Origin: Streptococcus oralis
GTDB lineage: Bacteria; Bacillota; Bacilli; Lactobacillales; Streptococcaceae
DNA length: 6,767 bases
Assembly (NCBI GenBank): GCA_905370255.1
Contig: CAJPKC010000062.1
Span: forward strand, 1-6,767
Direction: 5' to 3'
The notes beneath the pieces were generated by a model, which saw only the letters and a program-made list of their open reading frames with translations, did not search any database and was not told the origin of the DNA. Both the position numbers and the translations under genes were made by a program. Position 1 is the stretch's first letter. Each line of letters begins with the position of its first letter. Below, in pieces: positions 1 through 5,302 of this stretch.

Positions 1-150
1 AGAGGTTATGGTGAAATGACGGACGATGGGGAACCCTATCATTATATGCCAATAGTGAAATATCTCGCATTTTATTATATTGAGAAGCATAGAGTGTATG
101 TTGCCCGTGTACTCAGTGAAAAACAGGATTGGGTGAATATTTTTTTATAA
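1..150 (+). CDS. 3' end of an unrecognised gene (partial)
   Basis: Frame 1 is open from the first base of the window to a TAA at 148-150, giving the last 49 residues of a protein that starts upstream. The tail is rich in aromatic residues (GEPYHYMPIVKYLAFYYIEK) and ends DWVNIFL. I do not recognise a family. The next gene's ATG is only 18 bases after this stop and has its own ribosome binding site, so the two are probably co-transcribed. That the frame is coding is inferred from its openness, its ordinary amino-acid composition and the tight spacing to the next gene. Confidence 0.6.
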   Translation, partial: RGYGEMTDDGEPYHYMPIVKYLAFYYIEKHRVYVARVLSEKQDWVNIFL

Positions 151-168
151 GTAGATTGAGGAACCCCC

Positions 169-604
169 ATGTTAAAATCGAATAAGCTGATTATTTTTTT
201 TAATTTCCCTACCTTTTCTGATGGTCTTTGTTTTCTATTCTCTTAGTGAGCATCCTGGATACAGTGATGATGGGAATTTCGTCAGAAATCATGAGGCTGC
301 TATTAAGAGTGAGATCATCGTACACTTAGCCAAGGAAAATCTGGGTATAGAATCTATCACCTTATTGCCAAATACTGCTAGAGGAGAGTATGATAATGGT
401 GGTGATGTAAGTGGACATTATCATATCTATTTTACAGCCTACATCAATCATAATCGCGAGCGAACGATAAACGTAGAACTATTCTTCCCAGATGCCAGTA
501 TTCCACCTTTCACCTTTTTTACTCCCAACCCTTATAAAGACAAGGGCAAAAAGATGTCCAGGGGAATATTGAAGTATCGGAAGAAACCTCTAGATAGTAG
601 ATAA
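169..604 (+). pseudogene. small membrane-anchored/secreted hypothetical protein, frameshifted at a T8 run
   Basis: An ATG at 169 sits five bases after GAGGAA (158-163), a good ribosome binding site. It opens MLKSNKLIIFF, but that frame stops at TAG 244-246 after 25 codons. The +1 frame then stays open to TAA at 602-604. Removing one T from the eight-T run at 194-201 joins the frames into a 144-residue protein. It would begin with a short basic segment (MLKSNK) and a hydrophobic stretch of about 18 residues (LIIFLISLPFLMVFVFYS), which is a signal peptide or single membrane anchor. An extracellular-looking domain follows, with the motif ARGEYDNGGDVSGHYHIYF and a basic tail. An ATG at 221 could start only a version lacking the anchor. 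I do not recognise the family. It may be a true pseudogene, a slippage-expressed or phase-variable gene, or an assembly error. Confidence 0.65.
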
Positions 605-614
605 AAGAAATCAC

Positions 615-645
615 AACGATAGCTACAGAAGTCTATCGTTTTTTT
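615..645 (+). terminator. Rho-independent terminator
   Basis: AACGATAG (615-622) pairs perfectly with CTATCGTT (633-640) across a 10-base loop. A T run (639-645) follows immediately. The hairpin begins 10 bases after the stop codon at 604 and separates the first transcription unit from the AbiE-like operon. Confidence 0.85.
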
Positions 646-659
646 CATTATCAAAAAAC

Positions 660-688
660 TTGTATTTTATCATTTAAAATGATAAAAT
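660..688 (+). promoter_or_regulatory. predicted sigma-70 promoter of the AbiE-like operon
   Basis: A -35-like TTGTAT (660-665) lies 17 bases from a -10-like TAAAAT (683-688). This predicts a transcript start near 695 and a leader of about 22 bases that carries the AAGGA ribosome binding site (706-710), six bases before the ATG at 717. The -35 is weak (3 of 6 consensus bases) and the -10 is good (5 of 6). Both hexamers lie almost wholly within the palindrome at 662-690, so a bound protein would block RNA polymerase. Confidence 0.6.
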
Positions 689-706
689 ACGTAAAAAATG
701 ATAAAA
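662..706 (+). repeat. 14-bp-arm palindrome plus a repeated half-site: likely operator
   Basis: GTATTTTATCATTT (662-675) and AAATGATAAAATAC (677-690) are exact reverse complements around a single central A (676). A third copy of the inner sequence, AAAATGATAAAA, occurs at 676-687 and again as a direct repeat at 695-706, one 19-bp step downstream. This is not a terminator: no gene ends here and no T tract follows on the + strand. The position over the promoter of a gene encoding a winged-helix protein indicates an autoregulatory operator. Repeated operator sites upstream of abiEi bound by the antitoxin are established for other AbiE systems. That this protein binds here is inference. Confidence 0.75.
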
Positions 707-716
707 AGGAAAAACA

Positions 717-1715
717 ATGAATGTTCAAAAGATAATTTCTATTTTTCAATCGTTTTATATTAATGTAAGTGTTGAAAAAATAGCTTTAACTTTACCAATT
801 AGTTTTGAAAAAAGATTTCAATATGTCCAAATGAAGTTTCATAAGGAGTCATTTTTATTGATTAAAGAAAAGAGAAGAGGAAGTTTAGACTCATTTGTCA
901 CTCAAGCTCGTATTATGGGTGAAAAAGCTAGCATGGACGTTATTTTGGTATTTTCAAAGCTATCTGACATTGAAAAAAAACAACTCCTTCAAGCTAGAGT
1001 TCCTTTTGTAGATTTCAAGGGAAATCTCTTTTTTCCTCCATTGGGATTAGTATTGAATGCTAATGATGATGTTGCAACATCTAAAGAATTAACACCTAGC
1101 GAACAATTAACTTGGATTGCCTTTTTATTGACAAAAGGTCAAAAAGTAGTAGATGTTGATATGCTTTCACAGGTAACTGGACTTCCAAACTCAACGATTT
1201 ATAGATGTTTGAGGACTTTTAAAGCTTTAGATTGGTTAAATAAGCCAAAAAAACTTTACACCTATACTGCATCAAAGAAAGAATTATTCTTAAAATCAGA
1301 GTCCTATTTATTTAATCCCATCAAAAAACGGCTCTTGTTGCCCAATGTAGATCTAGAGAATATAAAATCTGCTTCTAGTCTTCTATACGGTGGTACGTAT
1401 GCTTTATCCTATTTGACTTTTTTAGCTGAATCGGATGAAAATAGTAGCTATGTCATATCACATAGACAATTCAATAAATTATCCTTGCCATTATCTCAGC
1501 ATGTTTTAGAAGGCAAGGTATTAGAGATATGGCGATATAGTCCTTTTGTATCTGGATTTTGGAACGATTTTAAAGAAAATCAAGATAGACAGTTTGTAGA
1601 TCCTATTTCTCTTTATTTGACCTTAAAAGATGATGATGATCCACGTGTGGAGGAAGAGATTGAAGTACTAAAAAATAATATATTACAGTATCTAGGAGAA
1701 GATGATGCCAGCTAA
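717..1715 (+). CDS. AbiEi-like winged-helix protein, probable type IV antitoxin and autorepressor
   Basis: This 332-residue protein starts at an ATG six bases after AAGGA. Residues 1-120 form a domain I cannot assign firmly. It ends in a beta-rich segment (ARVPFVDFKGNLFFPPLG) like those seen before the helix-turn-helix in MarR-annotated AbiEi relatives. Residues about 125-185 are a winged helix: LTPSEQLTWIAFLL, then LSQVTGLPNSTIYRCLRTF as the likely recognition region. Residues about 215-325 resemble the AbiEi C-terminal antitoxin domain, with the LLYGGTYALS motif (glycines 225-226). Its stop overlaps the start of the nucleotidyltransferase gene, so the two are translationally coupled. An A8 run at 973-980 leaves the frame intact. 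The palindrome over its promoter suggests it represses itself. Assignment to AbiEi is by architecture and partner, not by search. A plain MarR-like regulator is the alternative. Confidence 0.7.
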   Translation: MNVQKIISIFQSFYINVSVEKIALTLPISFEKRFQYVQMKFHKESFLLIKEKRRGSLDSFVTQARIMGEKASMDVILVFSKLSDIEKKQLLQARVPFVDFKGNLFFPPLGLVLNANDDVATSKELTPSEQLTWIAFLLTKGQKVVDVDMLSQVTGLPNSTIYRCLRTFKALDWLNKPKKLYTYTASKKELFLKSESYLFNPIKKRLLLPNVDLENIKSASSLLYGGTYALSYLTFLAESDENSSYVISHRQFNKLSLPLSQHVLEGKVLEIWRYSPFVSGFWNDFKENQDRQFVDPISLYLTLKDDDDPRVEEEIEVLKNNILQYLGEDDAS

Positions 1716-2460
1716 TACGAAAGCTATTTTTCAAGAAATGTTTGCGAATTTTCAAGACTATTATGTTTTGATTGGAGGGACTGCAACCTCTATTGTATTG
1801 GACTCGCAAGGGTTTAAAAGTCGGACAACAAAAGATTATGATATGGTCATCATAGATGAATTAAAAAATAAGGAATTTTATGATACCTTGAATCACTTTT
1901 TAGAATTGGGAGAATATCAAGGAAGTCAGAAGGATGAAAAAGCGCAATTATTTCGATTTACAACAAATAAACCTGAGTTTCCTTCTATGATTGAACTATT
2001 TAGTATTTTACCAGAATACCCATTAAAGAAGGAGGGGAGAGAAACACCCTTACATTTTGATGAAGATGCTAGTTTGTCGGCCTTATTATTGGATAAGGAT
2101 TATTATAATATATTGGTGCATGAAAAAGAATCCATTCAGGGATACTCGGTGTTGAGTAATCGTGGTTTAATTATTTTCAAGGCTAAAGCTTGGTTGGATA
2201 TGAGAGAACGCTCCGCCACTGGTACTCAAGGTTTAAGTAAAGCCATTAAAAAACATCTGAACGACATTACTCGATTAACAGCTCTATTAGTAGGGAGTGA
2301 AAAGCTATCAAATATAACCTCTAGTGACACGGTAAAAGCAGATATGCACCGTTTTGTGATAGAACTTGAGTCTGTGATATCAACTATTCCTCAAAATGAT
2401 GATATTTTGTTGAATCAAAATGAAGTTTTTGAAATTTTGAAAGATTTTCTAGATAGTTAA
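1705..2460 (+). CDS. AbiEii-like nucleotidyltransferase, probable type IV toxin
   Basis: Two adjacent ATGs (1702, 1705) follow AGGAG at 1694-1698. The second has the better spacing (six bases), giving 251 residues, and it overlaps the upstream gene by 11 bases. In numbering from 1702, the core of a DNA polymerase beta-like nucleotidyltransferase is visible. LIGGTATSI (GG 25-26) begins the fold, followed by R41 and TKDYDMVI with acidic residues D45 and D47, the expected metal ligands. Later, IIFKAKAWLDMRER (K160, K162, R168) and KKHLNDITRL (H185, D188) match the positions of AbiEii/MenT motifs II and III, though the usual R/K-D-x-x-D wording is changed to K-H-x-x-D. Known members inhibit growth by nucleotide transfer, for MenT toxins onto tRNA. 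The substrate here is unknown. No terminator is evident after the gene. Confidence 0.72.
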   Translation: MPANTKAIFQEMFANFQDYYVLIGGTATSIVLDSQGFKSRTTKDYDMVIIDELKNKEFYDTLNHFLELGEYQGSQKDEKAQLFRFTTNKPEFPSMIELFSILPEYPLKKEGRETPLHFDEDASLSALLLDKDYYNILVHEKESIQGYSVLSNRGLIIFKAKAWLDMRERSATGTQGLSKAIKKHLNDITRLTALLVGSEKLSNITSSDTVKADMHRFVIELESVISTIPQNDDILLNQNEVFEILKDFLDS

Positions 2461-2492
2461 AATAATTGTAGAAACAATAGTAAAGAGATACA

Positions 2493-2516
2493 ACAAGTAT
2501 ACAAGTTAGCAAGTAA
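2493..2516 (+). repeat. three near-identical 8-bp units upstream of the VOC gene
   Basis: ACAAGTAT, ACAAGTTA and GCAAGTAA follow one another without a gap and share the core CAAGT. They lie 38 bases before the VOC-family start codon. They could be a weak binding site or chance in AT-rich sequence. The rest of the 94-base gap 2461-2554 shows only a five-pair hairpin (2465-2478) without a T run. Confidence 0.3.
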
Positions 2517-2554
2517 ATTTATTAAGTGACAATTAGAATTCATAGAAGGTAACG

Positions 2555-2984
2555 ATGAACAAGATTACTTGTATTTGTTTAGGTGTTAAAGATATGGAAA
2601 GGTCAATCAAGTTTTATAGAGATGGCTTAGGATATAAGACTGATTGCAGAGAAAATAATCCGCTGGTATGTTTTTTTTGATACCCTGGGAACAAAGTTTG
2701 AACGATTTCCTTTGGAACAATTAGCAAAAGATATTGATGAAAATAATCCACCAAAAGGGAATGGATTTTCAGGAATTACATTAGCCTACAATGTTGAACA
2801 TAAAGAAGATGTAGAGACTGTAATTGCATTAGTAAGAAAAGCAGGTGGAAAAATTGTAAAAGAGCCACAGGAAGTTTTTTGGGGTGGATATCACGCATAT
2901 TTTTCGGATTTAGATGGATACTATTGGGAAGTTTCATGGGGACCGAATTTTCAATTTGATGAAAATGGATTGCTGAAATTTTGA
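2555..2984 (+). pseudogene. VOC (glyoxalase/bleomycin-resistance fold) family protein, frameshifted at a T8 run
   Basis: AGAAGG (2544-2549) precedes an ATG at 2555 by five bases. This frame opens MNKITCICLGVKDMERSIKFYRDGLG, a classic VOC first beta-alpha unit, but ends at TGA 2678-2680 after 41 codons. The next frame carries on with FDTLGTKFERF and runs to TGA at 2982-2984, through the second VOC module with YHAYFSDLDGYYWEVSWGP. Deleting one T from the eight-T run at 2671-2678 gives a continuous 142-residue protein, the usual size for a single-chain VOC protein. A TTG at 2712 could start only a truncated protein without the first module. VOC members include glyoxalases, dioxygenases and drug-binding proteins. 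The function here cannot be told. The lesion may be real, suppressible by slippage, or an assembly error. Confidence 0.8.
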
Positions 2985-3045
2985 GGATAAATAGGGAAAG
3001 AGTATGCCATAAAGTAAGGAATATTTGATTTTGAAGGAGGTAATC

Positions 3046-3363
3046 ATGGTGAATGAATTTAATGAATTTGTTCGTGAGATTTTTTCCGCAGCAGGTGATA
3101 TTGTCATAAGATCCATGATGGGCGGATACCTTATATATTTTAACGGTAAGCTGATAGGTGACATTTGCGATAATGAACTATTTTTAAAGAGAACGCCGAC
3201 ATCGGACAAACTTCTTGCAGACTCAGAATTGCGTTATCCGTATGAGGGTTCAAAGACATTGATGTATGCATTCGACAGATTTGAGGATATGGATTTGATT
3301 ACTGAACTACTGAAAGGTATGTATGCGGAACTGCCAGAAAAGAAACCCAAGAAAGCTAAATGA
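3046..3363 (+). CDS. TfoX N-terminal-domain (TfoX/Sxy) family protein
   Basis: The ATG at 3046 is five bases after AAGGAGG (3034-3040), a near-ideal site. An in-frame ATG at 3025 upstream lacks one and would put the Shine-Dalgarno inside the gene. The 105-residue product carries the TfoX N-terminal signature: R22-S-M-M-G-G27 followed by YLIYFNGKLIGDI and ELFLKRT (K48), then a Lys-rich tail (PEKKPKKAK). Gammaproteobacterial TfoX/Sxy proteins regulate competence and have an extra C-terminal domain. Stand-alone single-domain versions like this are common in Firmicutes and have no settled function, so a competence role should not be assumed. It begins 61 bases after the VOC gene and could share its transcript. 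Confidence 0.82.
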   Translation: MVNEFNEFVREIFSAAGDIVIRSMMGGYLIYFNGKLIGDICDNELFLKRTPTSDKLLADSELRYPYEGSKTLMYAFDRFEDMDLITELLKGMYAELPEKKPKKAK

Positions 3364-3469
3364 GACAAACAAGCTTCAGTTTGTTGAATTTAGCAAGGTA
3401 TAAATTTCTATGAAATGAAACCTACAAAACTTGTACGGATATTGTAGGGTAAGAAAAGAAATCTTCCTC

Positions 3470-3475
3470 TATACT
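3470..3475 (+). promoter_or_regulatory. possible -10 element of the AraC-family gene
   Basis: TATACT (5 of 6 consensus bases) lies 30 bases before the ATG at 3506, predicting a transcript start near 3482. There is no convincing -35 hexamer 16-18 bases upstream, which would fit activator dependence or simply a false hit. The rest of the 142-base gap 3364-3505 shows no strong hairpin. Confidence 0.3.
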
Positions 3476-3505
3476 AAAATAAACTGAAGGAAAGGGGGAA
3501 TCGAA

Positions 3506-4348
3506 ATGAATATTATCAAGTCGTTTAACGATACGATTGATTATCTTGAAACAGTTCTTGATGATGAAATTGATGAAAAGAAAGTAACTCAGTTATCCGG
3601 ATATTCGTATTCAATGTTCAGTCGCTTGTTTTCTATTCTGACTGAAACAACGCTTTCAGAATATTTAAGAAGCAGAAGATTGACGGAAGCAGCCGTTATA
3701 TTAAGAAATACGGATGAAAAAATTATTGACGTTGCTTTCAAATTTGGATATGAGTCATCAGATTCATTTGGAACAGCTTTTAAAAATTTTCATGGATTTA
3801 CTCCTTCTGAGGTAAGAAATGGAAAACCATTCAAATTAGTATCACGAGTGCAGTTAGCACTAAGTGTAAGAGGAGGAAGAAGCATGAACATTACAATTCA
3901 AAAGAAACAAGCATTTACAGTTGCAGGGGTAAATGAACAAAGCATCAATTCATCATTATGTCCGAGTGTATGGAATAAGCTATATAAAAAATATAGCCAC
4001 GGTGAACTTGCAAGTTTGGGAAGCGATCAAAGTATGGGCGTTTGTCATGATGTGGAAAATTCAAGCACAATAAATTATATGGCTGGTTATATCGTTAATG
4101 ATGTAGATAAAGCCACAAGTATGGGCTTAGATGTTTTGGAAGTGGAAGAAGCAGAGTATGCAGTTGTAGAATTAGTAGGAAGTGTTCCGGAGTGCATTCA
4201 TAACGGGTGGAAATATGCAATGGAAGTATTCTTCCCTGAGCATGGCTATATTCATTCAGAAAAACCTGACTTTGAATATTACTATGAAGGTGATATGCAC
4301 AGCAAAGACTACAAAATGGAACTTTGGATTCCGATAACTAAAGCTTAA
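3506..4348 (+). CDS. AraC-family transcription factor with GyrI-like effector-binding domain
   Basis: This 280-residue protein starts seven bases after AAAGGGGG (3491-3498). Residues 1-105 are the two helix-turn-helix units of the AraC family: VTQLSGYSYSMFSRLF (27-42) and the conserved second unit IIDVAFKFGYESSDSF (73-88) followed by FKNFHGFTPSEVR (92-104). Residues 127-280 match the GyrI-like/BacR fold used to bind small hydrophobic or cationic ligands, with LVGSVPE and the typical end YKMELWIPITKA. This layout (DNA-binding N-terminus, GyrI-like C-terminus) is that of Rob-like and drug-responsive regulators, so the ligand is probably a toxic compound. The targets are unknown. The neighbouring VOC, acetyltransferase or phosphotransferase genes are plausible by proximity only. 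An internal ribosome binding site sits at the domain junction. Confidence 0.88.
   Translation: MNIIKSFNDTIDYLETVLDDEIDEKKVTQLSGYSYSMFSRLFSILTETTLSEYLRSRRLTEAAVILRNTDEKIIDVAFKFGYESSDSFGTAFKNFHGFTPSEVRNGKPFKLVSRVQLALSVRGGRSMNITIQKKQAFTVAGVNEQSINSSLCPSVWNKLYKKYSHGELASLGSDQSMGVCHDVENSSTINYMAGYIVNDVDKATSMGLDVLEVEEAEYAVVELVGSVPECIHNGWKYAMEVFFPEHGYIHSEKPDFEYYYEGDMHSKDYKMELWIPITKA
3871..3886 (+). promoter_or_regulatory. internal Shine-Dalgarno and ATG inside the AraC-GyrI gene
   Basis: AGGAGG (3871-3876) lies seven bases before an in-frame ATG (3884-3886, codon 127). The spacing and strength are at least as good as those of the gene's own start. Initiation here would give a 154-residue GyrI-like protein beginning MNITIQKKQAFTVAG, without the DNA-binding half. 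The Shine-Dalgarno codes for Arg-Gly-Gly in the linker between the two domains. Confidence 0.55.
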
Positions 4349-4362
4349 AAAACAGCTTGTCG

Positions 4363-4380
4363 AGCTGGAAAATTCCAGTT
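4363..4380 (+). terminator. weak hairpin after the AraC-family gene
   Basis: AGCTGGA (4363-4369) pairs with TCCAGTT (4374-4380), one pair being G-U, around an AAAT loop. It lies 14 bases after the stop. It overlaps a competing stem, CAGCT (4353-4357) with AGCTG (4363-4367). No T run follows, so it is a poor intrinsic terminator. Confidence 0.3.
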
Positions 4381-4396
4381 TGCCGAGGTAATACCT

Positions 4397-4425
4397 TTTA
4401 ACGATAACCTCAAGCTATCGTTAAA
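4397..4425. repeat. perfect 10-bp inverted repeat
   Basis: TTTAACGATA (4397-4406) and TATCGTTAAA (4416-4425) are exact reverse complements around a nine-base spacer. No T run follows on either strand long enough for a clear terminator. It sits just before the GC-rich structured region and could be a protein-binding site, a border of that element, or a helix of the RNA. Confidence 0.6.
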
Positions 4426-4428
4426 TAG

Positions 4429-4650
4429 TTTAGTGGATATGTTTCCGCATACAACTCAACTACTTGATATACTTGGTGTTCACTCGTTCCATGTTGAGGC
4501 GGTATCACTACTTGTAAGAGCTGAGGCATCAGCAAAGTAGAAGCAGATGTTCGGCCCATGGGATAGGACTCGTAGAATGAGGAGGGAAACCGACGAAATG
4601 ATACGGTAAGTCCGAACCGCCGAGTGCATGCCTCTGCTCTTCCGATTTGA
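4429..4650 (+). ncRNA. candidate structured RNA or long leader, unassigned
   Basis: This non-coding stretch is much richer in G+C than its surroundings (60 of 120 bases at 4501-4620). It can form many exact helices. These are GTGGA 4433-4437 with TCCGC 4444-4448; CTCAAC 4455-4460 with GTTGAG 4493-4498; and CTACTT 4508-4513 with AAGTAG 4535-4540, enclosing GCTGA 4520-4524 with TCAGC 4529-4533. Further helices are GCAGA 4543-4547 with TCTGC 4633-4637; GTTCGG 4549-4554 with CCGAAC 4612-4617; GGACT-CGTA 4566-4574 with TACG-gta-AGTCC 4602-4613; and GGCGGT 4498-4503 with ACCGCC 4616-4621. A GAAA loop lies inside GG-GAAA-CC at 4584-4591, which favours the + strand. Boundaries are approximate. It may be the leader of the acetyltransferase gene, a free-standing RNA, or a decayed group II intron domain. 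I see no domain V and no T-box signature. Confidence 0.55.
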
Positions 4651-4753
4651 GACAGTGAAAAGTAGAAGGGGATGGTATTGGTATCAATCAATGAGTAACA
4701 AAGTAACAGCATGATTCGAAACATTTGCTTGTAATTTGCGGAGGAACATCAAT

Positions 4754-5182
4754 ATGGATGGAATAACAAAAGATTCTATAAAAACGGCTAAACTAATGAA
4801 ACAATTATGGCCCCAATTGACCGATAAAGAAGCTATTGATGAAGTAAAAAGATATACGAATGGCAAAAATACTGCAATCTTTACTGAAGTTGAAGGTGAC
4901 ACAATTGTAGGTCTAGCACTATGTTCACTCAGATTTGATTATGTTGAAGGTTGTAAATATAGTCCTGTTGGATTCTTAGAAGGGATTATTGTCGACGAGG
5001 AATATCGTTTAAAGGATATTGCTAAAAATCTCTGTACAAAATGTGAGGAATGGGCGAAAAATAAAGGATGTAAGGAATTTGCAAGTGACTGTACTTTAAC
5101 GAATACGGATTCTATAAGATTTCATCTCAATATTGGATTTCAGGAGGCAAATAGAATTATTCATTTTAAGAAGAAATTATAA
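4754..5182 (+). CDS. GNAT acetyltransferase, AAC(6')-like
   Basis: The ATG at 4754 lies nine bases after GGAGG (4740-4744). A TTG at 4736 would put the Shine-Dalgarno inside the gene. The 142-residue product has the AAC(6')-type pattern: an N-terminal MKQLWP (15-20), FLEGIIVDEEYR (74-85) forming beta4 and the acetyl-CoA loop, EEWAKNKGCKEFASD, then FHLNIGFQEANRIIHFKKKL to the end. This C-terminal wording is characteristic of aminoglycoside 6'-N-acetyltransferase families. The loop motif R-x-x-G-x-A reads R85-L-K-D88-I-A, so the pyrophosphate-contacting glycine is replaced by aspartate. Activity could therefore be reduced or changed. It lies downstream of the candidate structured RNA and 120 bases before the phosphotransferase. 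Whether it acetylates an aminoglycoside or another amine cannot be told. Confidence 0.82.
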   Translation: MDGITKDSIKTAKLMKQLWPQLTDKEAIDEVKRYTNGKNTAIFTEVEGDTIVGLALCSLRFDYVEGCKYSPVGFLEGIIVDEEYRLKDIAKNLCTKCEEWAKNKGCKEFASDCTLTNTDSIRFHLNIGFQEANRIIHFKKKL

Positions 5183-5302
5183 TTTCAGAACGTGGTCAAA
5201 ATTTATGTATCTTTAGGAAGTGTGAAAGAATGGACGGACTACGAATTACTTTTCATTAGTTAAGAATATAGTAATGTTGTAAAGTTAATCGAGGAGTTAT
5301 TG

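Noticed and set aside
662..690. The long palindrome as a terminator of the preceding gene
   Set aside because: A better terminator at 615-645 already ends that unit, the stem is almost all A-T, and it overlays promoter hexamers, so an operator explains it better.
1603..1809. - strand open frames inside real genes (also 2934-3209, 4684-4902, 5377-5595, 5783-5983)
   Set aside because: They lie antisense to well-supported genes, have His/Ser/Ile-rich shadow composition and lack start signals.
2465..2478. Hairpin ATTGT-agaa-ACAAT after the AbiEii-like gene as a terminator
   Set aside because: Only five mostly A-T pairs and no T run.
3025..3045. Upstream ATG as start of the TfoX-domain gene
   Set aside because: The ATG at 3046 has AAGGAGG at ideal spacing, and the longer version would translate through that site.
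4691..4714. Seven-residue leader peptide ATG AGT AAC AAA GTA ACA GCA TGA
   Set aside because: No Shine-Dalgarno at a workable distance and no repeated or stalling-type codons. Only a chance short frame can be supported.
4410..4724. 104-residue open frame on the - strand across the GC-rich island
   Set aside because: It has no ribosome binding site that I can see, its composition is unlike a known domain, and its openness follows from the repeated helices of the candidate RNA.
4429..4735. Intact group II intron
   Set aside because: Phrases such as GGGAAACCGACGAAA recall domain I, but I find no domain V hairpin, no GTGCG 5' end and no reverse transcriptase.
4429..4735. T-box or other common leader riboswitch
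   Set aside because: The conserved T-box antiterminator wording (AGGGTGG-ACCGCG) is absent and no intrinsic terminator stands before the acetyltransferase gene.
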